Origin: Caulobacteraceae bacterium
GTDB lineage: Bacteria > Pseudomonadota > Alphaproteobacteria > Caulobacterales > Caulobacteraceae
NCBI GenBank assembly: GCA_019748095.1
Contig: JAIEQA010000011.1
Location: 1 to 44,701 of the forward strand
Reading direction: 5' to 3'
Length of the DNA stretch: 44,701 nucleotides
Shown in pieces: positions 19,870 through 28,264 of this stretch. Within the stretch, counting starts at the first letter, position 1. Each line of letters opens with the position of its first letter. The position numbers were made by a program, and so were the translations under genes. The notes under the pieces are model-generated. The model made no database searches, had not been told where the DNA came from, and saw only the letters and a program-made list of their open reading frames with translations.

Positions 19870-20964
19870 ATGAGTGCGGTCGTCCAGATCCAGATTGGTC
19901 GCAAGGACCTCCATGCGGCGCGGATCGTGACCCTGCCTCTGCCGGAGACGGTCGAGGGCGAGCTGGTCGTCGCGGTGGAGCGGTTCGCCCTGACCGCCAA
20001 CAATGTCAGCTATGCCGTCACCGGCGATCTTATCGGCTACTGGGGCTTCTTCCCCGTCGATGCCGAATGGGGCCTTGTTCCGGTCTGGGGCTACGGAACC
20101 GTGATCGCGTCCGGTTGCGCCGGGGTGGAGGTCGGCGAGCTGCTGTACGGCTTCTTCCCCATGGCCTCCCATGTCGTGCTGCGGCCTGGCAAGGTGAGGC
20201 CGGACTCGTTCATCGATTTCGCCGAACACCGCCGGTCCCTGCCTGGCCTCTACAATCGCTACAACCGGCTGGGCGGCGAGCCGCCGGAGAGCGCGGCCAT
20301 GGGCGACGAGCGCTGTCTGCTGTTTCCCCTGTTCGCCACCTCCTGGATCCTGTCCGACTATCTGGAGGACAATGCGATGTTCGGCGCGACCCGCGTGCTG
20401 ATCGGCAGCGCCTCGTCCAAGACGGCCTTTGGCTTGGCCTGGTTGCTGGCCCGGGCACCGGACAGGACGGTGGAGATCGTGGGCCTGACCTCGCCCGGCA
20501 ACGTCGCCTTCACACAGTCCCTCGGCATCTATGACCGGGTCCTGACCTATGATCGGGTCGAGGCGCTGGAGACCGGGGTCCCGACCGCCTTCGTCGACAT
20601 GTCCGGATCGGGTACCGTGATCCGCGCGATCGATGATCATCTGGGCGAGAGCGTCGTCCTCAGCTCCATCGTGGGCGCGACCCACTGGGACGCGAAACGT
20701 CACAAGGGCGAGACGCGCGGAGCCACGCCGACCTTCTTTTTCGCCCCGGCCCAGTTCGGCAAGCGTGAGCAGGACTGGGGCCCCGGGGTTGCCATGGTCC
20801 GGGCCCAGGCGGCCAGCGCCCGTATCGCCGCCGAGGCCCGGGTCCTGCTGGAGGTGCGCCACAGTCACGGCCCCGAGGCCGTGCGCGACGCCTGGCTGGA
20901 GATGCTGGACGGACGCACACCGCCCTCCACGGGCGTCATGCTCAGCGTCGGCGAGGTTCCGTAG
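19870..20964 (+). CDS. DUF2855 family protein (MDR-like oxidoreductase fold, function unknown)
   Basis: A 364-residue protein that I match to DUF2855 by overall pattern: ERFALTANNVSYAVTGDLIGYWGFFP, WGLVPVWGYGTV, then the region GATRVLIGSASSKTAFGLAWLL, which resembles the nucleotide-binding part of medium-chain dehydrogenases/reductases without a classical GxGxxG, and FVDMSGSGTVIRAI. No membrane segment or signal is visible, so it is presumably cytosolic. The ATG has GGAG 6 bases upstream. It lies 24 bases after lysR and 169 bases before another MDR-superfamily gene on the same strand. No enzymatic activity has been firmly assigned to the family as far as I know, and I do not assign one here. 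Confidence 0.82.
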   Translation: MSAVVQIQIGRKDLHAARIVTLPLPETVEGELVVAVERFALTANNVSYAVTGDLIGYWGFFPVDAEWGLVPVWGYGTVIASGCAGVEVGELLYGFFPMASHVVLRPGKVRPDSFIDFAEHRRSLPGLYNRYNRLGGEPPESAAMGDERCLLFPLFATSWILSDYLEDNAMFGATRVLIGSASSKTAFGLAWLLARAPDRTVEIVGLTSPGNVAFTQSLGIYDRVLTYDRVEALETGVPTAFVDMSGSGTVIRAIDDHLGESVVLSSIVGATHWDAKRHKGETRGATPTFFFAPAQFGKREQDWGPGVAMVRAQAASARIAAEARVLLEVRHSHGPEAVRDAWLEMLDGRTPPSTGVMLSVGEVP

Positions 20965-21069
20965 GCGAGCGTCGGCCGCTACCCCGCCGCACCGGAGTCC
21001 GCGCCGTGCCCGGGCGACCTTGCGTCGCGGGCGTCCCCTGCGCACTGTGCCGCCCCATCCCGACCCTGC

Positions 21070-21087
21070 CGGCCCCAACGGGGGCCG
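21070..21087 (+). other. GC-rich hairpin in the DUF2855-CurA gap
   Basis: CGGCCCC-AACG-GGGGCCG gives a 7-bp all-GC stem with a 4-base loop in the 169-base gap between two same-strand genes. It is not followed by a T-run. It may slow transcription or mark a transcript end. Nothing else is evident in this gap. Confidence 0.3.
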
Positions 21088-21133
21088 CCAGGGGTGGATC
21101 ATCCAACGCCTCGCTCGCCTGACGGAGACCCCC

Positions 21134-22132
21134 ATGACCCAGCCTGTCCAGATCCGGCTTGCCCGCCGGCCCGAAGGCCCTGCCGATGCCTCCACCTGGT
21201 CGATCACCCATGATGAGGGTCGGGCACCTGGGGAGGGCGAGATCCGGCTCGCGGTCACCCACATCTCTCTGGACCCGGCCATGCGCGGCTGGATCAGCGA
21301 TGCGCGCAGCTACATGCCGCCGGTCGGCATCGGCGACGTCATGCGGGCGATCGGCATCGGCGAGGTGACCGCGACGGCCAGCGACCGGTTCCGGATCGGG
21401 GACATGGTCATGGGGCTGACCGGGGTGCAGACGGACGCCACGGTCCTGGCCCGGGACTTCAACCGGATCGAGCCCTCGCTGGCCCCGCCAGAGACCTTCC
21501 TCGGGGGCCTCGGCATGCCCGGTCTGACCGCCTATTTCGGGCTGCTGGATCTCGGCAAGCCCGAGCCCGGCCAGACTGTGGTGGTCTCGGCCGCAGCCGG
21601 TGCCGTGGGGGGCGTGGTCGGCCAGATCGCGAAGATCAAGGGCTGCCGGGTCGTCGGTCTCGCGGGGGGACCGGACAAATGCCGCTATGTCGTCGAGGAA
21701 CTGGGCTTTGACGCCTGTATCGACTATCGCGCCGGAGCCCTGCACGAACAGCTGAAGGCCGCCTGTCCGGACCGGATCGACGTCTATTTCGACAATGTGG
21801 GCGGGGAAATCCTCGAAGCCTGCCTAGGGCTTCTGGCGCAACGGGCCCGGGTCGTGATCTGCGGGGCCATCAGCCAGTACAACTCGACCGAAGGGATGAG
21901 AGGGCCGGCCAACTATATGAGTTTGCTGGTCAATCGTGCGCGGATGGAGGGGTTCATGGTATTCGACTACCAGAAGCAGTTCCCGGCGGCGGTGATGGAG
22001 ATGGCCGGCTGGGTCGCTGCGGGCAAGCTTCGGTTCCGGGAACATGTTGTCGAGGGGATCGAGTGCTTTCCGACCGCATTCAACATGCTGTTCACCGGTC
22101 AGAACTTCGGCAAGCTGGTGATCCGGGTCTGA
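21134..22132 (+). CDS. NADP-dependent MDR oxidoreductase, CurA/PTGR (leukotriene B4 12-hydroxydehydrogenase)-like
   Basis: A 332-residue zinc-free medium-chain reductase. Enzymes of this group, such as E. coli CurA and mammalian prostaglandin reductases, reduce activated carbon-carbon double bonds of enones using NADPH. Typical segments are SLDPAMRGWISD, PPVGIGDVMRAIGIGEV, GLGMPGLTAYFGLLDLGKP, the cofactor loop VVSAAAGAVGGVVGQIAK, VGLAGGPDKCRYV and IDVYFDNVGGEILEA, then GAISQYN. The ATG at 21134 is chosen over longer in-frame starts because all family-conserved sequence follows it. It ends 6 bases before the stop of a convergent gene. It could detoxify reactive enones or take part in a degradation pathway with its DUF2855 neighbour; neither is shown. 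Confidence 0.93.
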   Translation: MTQPVQIRLARRPEGPADASTWSITHDEGRAPGEGEIRLAVTHISLDPAMRGWISDARSYMPPVGIGDVMRAIGIGEVTATASDRFRIGDMVMGLTGVQTDATVLARDFNRIEPSLAPPETFLGGLGMPGLTAYFGLLDLGKPEPGQTVVVSAAAGAVGGVVGQIAKIKGCRVVGLAGGPDKCRYVVEELGFDACIDYRAGALHEQLKAACPDRIDVYFDNVGGEILEACLGLLAQRARVVICGAISQYNSTEGMRGPANYMSLLVNRARMEGFMVFDYQKQFPAAVMEMAGWVAAGKLRFREHVVEGIECFPTAFNMLFTGQNFGKLVIRV

Positions 22133-22138
22133 ACCCTC

Positions 22139-22753
22139 TCAGACGCTCAACCAGACCAGATGGCCGAGGGCGGCGGCGAGGGCGAGCCCCAGCGCCACGG
22201 CCAGCCGCGGGCCGGCGACAAGGGTGGAGATCGGCTGGGCGGGAAACGCCATGGCGTGGGTCAGGGCCGCCATCTTCAGCTCATGCGCCCGCAGGAAGTT
22301 CGCATTGGTGGCCAGCACCATCATGTCCCGCCGGCTGCGGTAGCGCATCAGGCCGGCGACGCTCCACCCCGGGTCAGCCGGCACATTCAGGGCATCCACA
22401 TAGCCCGAGACCTTGCGATAGCTGAGCAGGGGCAGGCCGCCCCCCGCGATCAGGGTGGGGGCGAAGACAGCGAAATAGGCCCGCAGCAGAGACAGGCCGC
22501 TGCGGCCCTGGCCGGTGACCGGATCGGCGACCTCTCCGGGACGGACGCGGATCAGGTTGACCATGATGAACTCACGTCCGTCGTCCGCCTCCAGAAAGCG
22601 GCGGATCTGGTCCAGATCGTTCAGCCCCGGGGGCCAAAGGGCTTCGGCCCGGCCCATGAAGACCTCGATCTCACGCGGCCGGATGGCCCCCCGCCAGTTG
22701 TCGTACCAGAGACGGAAAAGGGCATACAGGACCGCTGCTCCCGCCCAGATCAT
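22139..22753 (-). CDS. Membrane-anchored protein with DUF1330-like dimeric alpha/beta-barrel core (function unknown)
   Basis: A 204-residue protein I do not recognise by name. An N-terminal hydrophobic segment (MIWAGAAVLYALFRLWY) and a C-terminal one (about residues 180-203, AVALGLALAAALGHLVWLSV) flank a soluble core. The core has EFIMVNLIRVRP, LSYRKVSGYVDAL and WSVAGLMRYRSRRDMMVLATNANF, which resembles the ferredoxin-like alpha/beta-barrel of DUF1330 proteins by pattern. The ATG at 22753 is used; a GTG at 22771 would add six residues. It begins 26 bases after the sulfatase stop on the same strand, so the two are probably co-transcribed and under the same operator (24471-24499). Membrane placement near an anchored sulfatase suggests an envelope role in the same pathway. 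Confidence 0.75.
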   Translation of the reverse strand: MIWAGAAVLYALFRLWYDNWRGAIRPREIEVFMGRAEALWPPGLNDLDQIRRFLEADDGREFIMVNLIRVRPGEVADPVTGQGRSGLSLLRAYFAVFAPTLIAGGGLPLLSYRKVSGYVDALNVPADPGWSVAGLMRYRSRRDMMVLATNANFLRAHELKMAALTHAMAFPAQPISTLVAGPRLAVALGLALAAALGHLVWLSV

Positions 22754-22779
22754 CCACGGATGGGGCTCCACCGCCGGGC

Positions 22780-24435
22780 TCAGTTCGACCAGGTGACATA
22801 GGTGTCGCCGGGCTGGATCTTCTCCTCGCCGGTGCGGTCCACCCCCACCGGGGCCTCGACGAGGGCCGGCCACATCGTCGGTCCCTGGGCGGCGTTGTGG
22901 GCCTCCAGCTCTGCCTTCAGGGCGGCGACGATGTCAGGACGGCTGGTGGACAGGTCGCGCTGTTCGGTCGGATCGGTGGCCAGATCGAACAGCCAGGTGC
23001 GGGCCGGACGGTCGAGGACCTGAAGTTTCCAGTCGCCCGACCGGACGACGCGATAGCCGCCCGAGCGCCAGAACAACGACTGGTGCGGACGACCCGGCGC
23101 TTCGCCGGCGAGGAATGGCGACAGGTCCACACCGTCCATCTTCCGGTCGGCGGGAAGCGGCGCTCCGGCGGCGGCGGCGGCCGTGGCATAGACGTCGAAA
23201 TGCGAGACCGGGGCCGCCAGTCGCGTCCCGGCCGGAATCCGCTCCGGCCAGTGCATCATGAAGGGCACCCGGATGCCGCCTTCGAAGAAAGTCAGTTTCC
23301 AGCCGCGGAAGGGCGCATTGATCTTCGGCAGTCCCAGATAGTTGGCCCCGCCGTTGTCGCTGGTGAAGACCACCAGGGTGTTCTGGTCCAGACCCTGGGC
23401 CTTCAGCTCGGCCATGATCCGGCCCACGCCCCGGTCCAGCGCCACGATCATGGCCGCATAGACCCGCTCGCGGTGATTGGTGATGTGGCCGAGCGCCTCG
23501 TAGTCGGACTTCAGCGCCTGCAGCGGCGTGTGCGGGGCGTTGTAGGCCAGGTACATGAAGAACGGCCGGTTCCGGTTGGCACGGATGCCGGCCAGCGCCT
23601 CGGTGGTCAGATAGTCGGTCATATAGGCGTCGGGGTGGAACCGTTCGCCGCCGTTGTACTGGACGCTGTAGGGCAGGTTGGCCCACAGGAATTTGTCGAT
23701 CGGATCAAAGTCCTGGCGGGCATTGACCACATCGGGGTGTTTCGCCGGCAGGAACATCTGGGCCCCCACGATGAACCCCAGTGTCTCGTCAAAGCCCTGC
23801 TGCTCGGGGCGCATGCCGTTGGTCTCGCCCAGATGCCATTTGCCCAGATGAATCGTGTGGTAGCCCCGCCCCTTAAGCAGCTCGGCCAGGGTGATCTCGG
23901 AGGCGGGCACGCCCATGTCCTCATAGGGCGGGGTCTCGGCGACCCGGTCGCTGCGGAACACCGGCCGGGGGCCGTCGCTGCGTGGGACCAGGGTGGGGAT
24001 CAGCTGGGCCAGCTGGACCGGGACGGCTGTGAACTCAAAGCCGAACCGGGTCGGATAGCGGCCGGTCATCAGGGCTGCGCGCGACGGGGAACAGGTGGCG
24101 TTTCCCGCATAGCCGGTGGACAGGACCGCGCCGCTCTGCGCCAGGCCGTCGATATTGGGCGTGCGGACCGTGCCGTCGGCGAGCCCGCCGTTCAGGCTGA
24201 TGTCATTGAACCCCAGATCATCGGTGAGAATGACGATGATGTTGGGTGGACGATCCGCCGGCGCGGCGGTCGGCGTCGCCGGGCCGGCCTGCCAGACCAC
24301 CGGACGGTTGGGGCCGACCGGCGGACCCCGCCATCCCGCGATATGCAGGATGACATAGTCCTTGAGGGCGAGGCCGCCAAAGCCGAGCAGGACCAGCCCC
24401 ACAATCGCGCCCCCGATCCAGACGATTGGCTTCAT
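22780..24435 (-). CDS. Type I (formylglycine-dependent) arylsulfatase, N-terminally membrane-anchored
   Basis: A 551-residue sulfatase that would hydrolyse sulfate esters on the periplasmic side. The N-terminal hydrophobic helix (about residues 4-24) looks like an uncleaved Sec anchor. The metal-binding start NIIVILTDDLGFND holds Asp72/Asp73. The formylglycine motif CSPSR is at 115-119, followed by AALMTG; Cys115 would be converted to formylglycine. Further active-site segments are HLGKWHLG (195-202), APHTPLQ and FTSDNGGANY. It diverges from the EF-hand/GMC/aldehyde dehydrogenase operon across a 29-bp operator-like repeat. The matching FGE genes are about 16-20 kb away in the same inferred regulon. 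The organic substrate cannot be told from the sequence; 'aryl' is only the family name. Confidence 0.95.
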   Translation of the reverse strand: MKPIVWIGGAIVGLVLLGFGGLALKDYVILHIAGWRGPPVGPNRPVVWQAGPATPTAAPADRPPNIIVILTDDLGFNDISLNGGLADGTVRTPNIDGLAQSGAVLSTGYAGNATCSPSRAALMTGRYPTRFGFEFTAVPVQLAQLIPTLVPRSDGPRPVFRSDRVAETPPYEDMGVPASEITLAELLKGRGYHTIHLGKWHLGETNGMRPEQQGFDETLGFIVGAQMFLPAKHPDVVNARQDFDPIDKFLWANLPYSVQYNGGERFHPDAYMTDYLTTEALAGIRANRNRPFFMYLAYNAPHTPLQALKSDYEALGHITNHRERVYAAMIVALDRGVGRIMAELKAQGLDQNTLVVFTSDNGGANYLGLPKINAPFRGWKLTFFEGGIRVPFMMHWPERIPAGTRLAAPVSHFDVYATAAAAAGAPLPADRKMDGVDLSPFLAGEAPGRPHQSLFWRSGGYRVVRSGDWKLQVLDRPARTWLFDLATDPTEQRDLSTSRPDIVAALKAELEAHNAAQGPTMWPALVEAPVGVDRTGEEKIQPGDTYVTWSN

Positions 24436-24470
24436 CTTGATTCCCCGACGGACACTTCGGTCCTTGCCCT

Positions 24471-24499
24471 ATCTATTGGCATGCAGGATGACAATAGAT
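24471..24499. promoter_or_regulatory. Regulon operator site A (extended inverted repeat)
   Basis: The core TTGGCAT-gcagg-ATGACAA (24476-24494) extends outward to 12-base arms with one mismatch, separated by 5 bases. It lies between the divergent sulfatase and EF-hand/GMC genes. It is the most symmetrical of four related sites at 24.5, 28.4, 34.0 and 36.7 kb, and is inferred to bind the TetR protein encoded at 33388-34026. Confidence 0.7.
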
Positions 24500-24541
24500 G
24501 GCTGCGAGTGTAAAGCCCCGGCGGAAACGAGGAACCCTTCG

Positions 24542-24829
24542 ATGTCTCAATGGTCAACCCTGTTTGCCGCGATCGTCCTGGTCGCCACCCTGTCAGTGCC
24601 CGATGTGACGATGGCAGGGACGCCGGCCGAGGACTTTGTGGCCTGCGATGCCGACCGGTCCGGCGCACTCAATCCCGCCGAGTTCCGTTGTTTCATCGGC
24701 CGGGCGGCGCAGGCCGGGCGCGCGCGTGCGGTCATGGTCCGTGACAACAATGCCTACGATCGCGCCTTTACCCGCCTGGACCGGGACCGGAACGGGCAGT
24801 TGTCCCGCCCAGAGCTCCAGATCGGCTAG
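24542..24829 (+). CDS. Small exported EF-hand calcium-binding protein
   Basis: A 95-residue protein with a signal peptide (about residues 1-25, hydrophobic FAAIVLVATLSV, cleavage after TMA) and a pair of EF-hand loops. The loops are DADRSGALNPAE and DRDRNGQLSRPE, each a full 12-residue loop with acidic or polar ligands at positions 1, 3, 5 and 12 and Gly at 6. Calcium binding in the periplasm is predicted. GAGGA lies about 10 bases upstream of the ATG. It is the first gene of the operon with the GMC oxidoreductase (5 bases apart) and starts 43 bases after operator A. Its role is not known: it could buffer Ca2+ for the adjacent sulfatase (type I sulfatases bind Ca2+) or serve as a small partner for an exported enzyme. 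Both are inference. Confidence 0.82.
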   Translation: MSQWSTLFAAIVLVATLSVPDVTMAGTPAEDFVACDADRSGALNPAEFRCFIGRAAQAGRARAVMVRDNNAYDRAFTRLDRDRNGQLSRPELQIG

Positions 24830-24834
24830 TCCCG

Positions 24835-26436
24835 ATGGACAGGACCGTCTTTGACTTCATCATCGTGGGGGCCGGGTCGGCCGGTTGCGTCCTGGCCGAA
24901 CGGCTGTCGCGCGATCCGGCGCACTCGGTCCTTGTGCTGGAGGCGGGCGGGTCCGATGACAGCCCGCTGGTGCGCACGCCGATGCTGATGGGACTGGCGA
25001 TCCAGTCGAAGGCATTCAACTGGCACTATGAGACCGAGCCCCAGACGGCGCTGGACGATCGCCGGCTGTACTGGCCCCGGGGCCGGACCCTGGGCGGGTC
25101 CAGTGCCATCAACGCCATGCATTACATCCGGGGCGCGCCGGAGAATTACGACGAATGGCGTGATGTCTACGGCTGCGAGGGCTGGGGCTGGGACACCGCT
25201 CTGCCGGCCTTTCGCGAGGTCGAGGGACAGGCCCGGGGATCCGACCTGTGGCATGGGGCTGTCGGCCCGCTGACCGTTCAGGATGTCCACGCCCTGAACC
25301 CGCTGACCGAGGCCTTCTTTGAGGCCGGCTCCCTTCTGCAGTACCCGCGCAATCCGGATTTCAACGCCGCGACCCAGCTGGGGTTCGGTCCCTATCAGGT
25401 GACCCAGCGCGGCCTGCGTCGCTGGAGCGCGGCGGATGCGTTCCTGAAGCCCGCCCTCGATCGGCCGAACCTGACGCTCCAGACCGGGGCCCTGGTCCAC
25501 CGCGTCATGCTGGAGGGGGCCGTGGCCACGGGGGTGGAGGTCGGGATCGCGGGACAGGTCATGAGCCTGACGGCCCGCTGCGAGACCATCCTGTGCGGAG
25601 GGGCTGTGAACTCGCCGCAGCTGCTGCAGTTGTCGGGCATCGGCGATGGCGACGATCTGAGGGCGGCCGGTGTCACGCCGGAGGTCGACCTGCCCGGGGT
25701 GGGGCGCAATCTGCAGGACCATATCGACATCATCGGCCAGATCTCGACCCGCAGTGCCACCTCCATCGGCCTGTCGCTGCGGGCCCTGCCGACCCTGATT
25801 GGCGGGGTCGCGGCGTGGGTGGGCGGTCGGGCCGGGCCCCTGTCGACCAATCCGATCCAGGGCGGGGCCTTTGTCCGGTCCTCGCGCGCCGGCGACCTGC
25901 CCGATCTCCAGCTGGTCTTCACGCCCGGTCTGGCCGCCCCCCATGGCCGGGACCTGCCGCTGGGGCACGGGGCGACGCTGCACGCGTGTGTGCTCTATCC
26001 CGAAAGCCGGGGCCGGATCCGGATCGTCTCGGCGGACCCCACTGTGCCCCCGGCCATCGATCCCGCCTATCTGACGGCGGGGACGGATCTGGAGGTGCTG
26101 ACCGACGGGCTGCAGATGGTCCGCACCCTGCTGGGATCGGCCGCCTTCGCCTTCGACCGGCGGGCGGAGCTGCTGCCGGGCCCGGCCCGGACCAGCCGGT
26201 CCGACCTGATGGACGACGTGCGCGCCCGGGCCGAGACCCTGTATCACCCGGTCGGGACCTGCGCGATGGGGGGCGGCGAGCTGGCCGTCGTCGATCCTTA
26301 CCTCAGGGTGCGGGGCGTGAAACGATTGCGGGTCGTGGACGCTTCCGTCATGCCGCGCCTGATCGGTGGCAACACCAATGCCCCCACCATCATGATCGCC
26401 ACCCGCGCGGCCCCGATGATTCTGGAGACGACCTGA
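24835..26436 (+). CDS. GMC-family FAD-dependent alcohol dehydrogenase
   Basis: A 533-residue flavoprotein of the glucose-methanol-choline oxidoreductase family, which oxidises primary alcohols to aldehydes. The FAD-binding start FDFIIVGAGSAGCVLA is at residues 6-21, followed by VLVLEAGG. The GMC signatures are present (PRGRTLGGSSAINAMHYIRG and, later, GGAVNSPQLLQLSGIG), and the catalytic pair is His471 in YHPVGTCAMG with Asn513/Asn515 in GGNTNAPT. Sequence style is that of bacterial AlkJ/PEG-dehydrogenase/choline-dehydrogenase-like enzymes with a long-chain or terminal alcohol substrate. No signal peptide is visible. The stop overlaps the aldehyde dehydrogenase start by one base, so the two form an alcohol-to-aldehyde-to-acid pair. 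Confidence 0.93.
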   Translation: MDRTVFDFIIVGAGSAGCVLAERLSRDPAHSVLVLEAGGSDDSPLVRTPMLMGLAIQSKAFNWHYETEPQTALDDRRLYWPRGRTLGGSSAINAMHYIRGAPENYDEWRDVYGCEGWGWDTALPAFREVEGQARGSDLWHGAVGPLTVQDVHALNPLTEAFFEAGSLLQYPRNPDFNAATQLGFGPYQVTQRGLRRWSAADAFLKPALDRPNLTLQTGALVHRVMLEGAVATGVEVGIAGQVMSLTARCETILCGGAVNSPQLLQLSGIGDGDDLRAAGVTPEVDLPGVGRNLQDHIDIIGQISTRSATSIGLSLRALPTLIGGVAAWVGGRAGPLSTNPIQGGAFVRSSRAGDLPDLQLVFTPGLAAPHGRDLPLGHGATLHACVLYPESRGRIRIVSADPTVPPAIDPAYLTAGTDLEVLTDGLQMVRTLLGSAAFAFDRRAELLPGPARTSRSDLMDDVRARAETLYHPVGTCAMGGGELAVVDPYLRVRGVKRLRVVDASVMPRLIGGNTNAPTIMIATRAAPMILETT

Positions 26437-27866
26437 TGACCCCTTCGCCCGAAGTCGCCGCGGACATCGCCAGAATCGAGGCCCTGATCGAGGCCCAGCG
26501 GGCCGCTTTCGCGCGCCAGCCCCGCCGGCCGCTTGCGGATCGCCGCGGGGACCTTCAGGCCATCGAGCGTCTGGTGCTGGACAATGAGGCCGCGATTGCC
26601 GACGTCATCGACGCCGACTTCGGCGGCCGGTCCCGCAATGAGACCCGGCTGGTCGAGATCGCAGTGACCGCCCAGGCGGCCCGCAACGCCCGCCGTTATC
26701 TGGGCCGCTGGATGGCTCCGAAGACAGTGCCGACCCCGGCGATCGCGGCACCGGGACGGTCGGTGATCCGACAGGAGCCCAAGGGCGTCGTCGGTATCGT
26801 CTCGCCGTGGAACTATCCGGTCCAGCTGACCCTCGTGCCGCTGGTCGCGGCGCTTGCGGCGGGGTGCCGTGCCTTGATCAAGCCGTCGGAACTGACGCCC
26901 CGCACCTCGGCCCTGATGGCGCGTCTGCTGGCTGAGCATTTCCCGACCGAACAGGTGGCCGTGGTTACCGGGGGCGCCGAGGTGGCCGAGGCCTTCTGTG
27001 CCCACCGGTTCGACCATCTGTTCTACACTGGCTCGACCCGGGTGGGGCGATCCGTGGCCGAGGCGGCCGCCCGCCATCTGTCACCGGTGACGCTGGAACT
27101 GGGCGGCAAGTCGCCCGTCATCGTGGACGCCGATGTGCCGCTTGAGCGGGCCGCCCATCCCATCGCCTGGGGCCGCTTCCTGAACGCGGGCCAGACCTGC
27201 GTCGCCCCCGACTATGTGCTGGCCACCGGAGGGCGGGCCGAGGCGCTGGGGCAGGCCGTGATCCGGCAGGCCGGGCAATTCTATCCGGATGTCGGCATCA
27301 ATGACGACTACACCGCGATCGTCTCGGACCGTCACTATGCGCGGCTCAACGCCATGATCGGGGAAGCCCGGCAGCGGGGCGTCGAGGTCCTCCAGACTCC
27401 TCACGACGCGGCGGCCGCCGCGCGGTCCCGGCGCGTCCCCCCGACTGTCCTGATCGACCCGCCGCACGACCTCGCGGTGATGCGCGAGGAGATTTTCGGG
27501 CCGCTGCTGCCTGTGCTTTCGACCGCCTCGATCGAGACGGCCTGTGCCCAGGTCAATGCCGGCGAGCGGCCTCTGGCCCTGTATGTGTTCAGCGACGACC
27601 GGCGGGTGGTGCAACAGGTGCTCGACTCGACCCACTCAGGCGGCGTGACCGTGAATGCCACCATGCTGCACCTGACCAATGAGAACCTGCCCTTCGGCGG
27701 CGTCGGCGAAAGCGGCTCCGGGGCCTATCACGGACGGCGCGGCTTCGAGGAGTTCAGTCACGCCCGCAGCGTGTTCGAGGCCGGCCGCTGGCACGCCAGC
27801 CGCCTGATCGCCCCGCCTTACGGTGCAGTGTTCCGGACGATCGCCGGGCTGGCCTTGAGGGCCTGA
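26436..27866 (+). CDS. NAD(P)-dependent aldehyde dehydrogenase (coniferyl-aldehyde dehydrogenase-like)
   Basis: A 476-residue aldehyde dehydrogenase of the class 3/coniferyl-aldehyde (CalB-like) branch, converting aldehydes to acids. Motifs are VVGIVSPWNYPVQL, IKPSELTPRTSAL, YTGSTRVGRSV, the general base Glu221 in LELGGKSP, the nucleophile Cys255 in NAGQTCVAPDY and EEIFGPLLPV, with NENLPFGGVGESGSGAYHG near the end. The ATG at 26436 is the TGATG junction with the GMC gene; longer in-frame starts lie inside that gene and carry no family sequence. It ends 49 bases into a convergent small membrane-protein gene. With the GMC enzyme it would carry out terminal oxidation; the acid could then be activated by the acyl-CoA synthetase at 41787-43586. 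Confidence 0.94.
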   Translation: MTPSPEVAADIARIEALIEAQRAAFARQPRRPLADRRGDLQAIERLVLDNEAAIADVIDADFGGRSRNETRLVEIAVTAQAARNARRYLGRWMAPKTVPTPAIAAPGRSVIRQEPKGVVGIVSPWNYPVQLTLVPLVAALAAGCRALIKPSELTPRTSALMARLLAEHFPTEQVAVVTGGAEVAEAFCAHRFDHLFYTGSTRVGRSVAEAAARHLSPVTLELGGKSPVIVDADVPLERAAHPIAWGRFLNAGQTCVAPDYVLATGGRAEALGQAVIRQAGQFYPDVGINDDYTAIVSDRHYARLNAMIGEARQRGVEVLQTPHDAAAAARSRRVPPTVLIDPPHDLAVMREEIFGPLLPVLSTASIETACAQVNAGERPLALYVFSDDRRVVQQVLDSTHSGGVTVNATMLHLTNENLPFGGVGESGSGAYHGRRGFEEFSHARSVFEAGRWHASRLIAPPYGAVFRTIAGLALRA

Positions 27867-28264
27867 GCCGAGGGCAGGGTGCGGTATCCCAGCAGGACAA
27901 CCGCCAGCATCAGGATCTCTACAGCGATGAGCGGCAGGGCGGCGGTGCCGCTGCCGTCCAGAACTGCGCTGACCAGCCGGCCTGCGATGATGACGGTGAG
28001 CATGATGATCGGCACGATCAGGACATCAGATCGGTTTCGGATGGCCGCATAGATGGCGGTCCCTCCTAGGATAGCGAAGATGCCGAGGAAATCGCCCCGC
28101 AGCGTCGACAGTCCCAGAGGCCCCAACGCTTCCAGACCCAACCGGGCCGCCGCCCGGGCCGGAAACAGCAGAAAACCCAGTGCGAGAGGCAGGGTCAGCC
28201 CCCCAACAGCCAGCAGGCCGATCCGGACGATGGTGATCAAGGCATAACCCCCTCTGACATTCAT
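27818..28264 (-). CDS. Small four-helix membrane protein, DUF4345-like
   Basis: A 148-residue membrane protein with four hydrophobic segments (near residues 10-32, 52-74, 80-102 and 106-126). The layout (LLFP after helix 1, RGDFLGIFAILGGTAIY in helix 2) resembles DUF4345-type proteins of unknown function. The ATG at 28264 has a poor ribosome-binding site; an in-frame TTG at 28240 has GAGGGGG about 8 bases upstream and may be the true start, giving 140 residues. That choice would also free a weak operator-like repeat (28254-28272) to lie in the leader. The 3' end overlaps the convergent aldehyde dehydrogenase by 49 bases. It diverges from the second TonB receptor. No function can be assigned. 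Confidence 0.72.
   Translation of the reverse strand: MNVRGGYALITIVRIGLLAVGGLTLPLALGFLLFPARAAARLGLEALGPLGLSTLRGDFLGIFAILGGTAIYAAIRNRSDVLIVPIIMLTVIIAGRLVSAVLDGSGTAALPLIAVEILMLAVVLLGYRTLPSAQALKASPAIVRNTAP

Noticed and set aside
22897..24513. 538-codon plus-strand open frame opposite the anchored sulfatase
   Set aside because: The minus-strand sulfatase has all active-site motifs; the opposing frame has none and reads as a compositional shadow.
24826..26247. 473-codon minus-strand open frame opposite the GMC gene
   Set aside because: No domain is recognisable and it covers an intact GMC oxidoreductase on the other strand.
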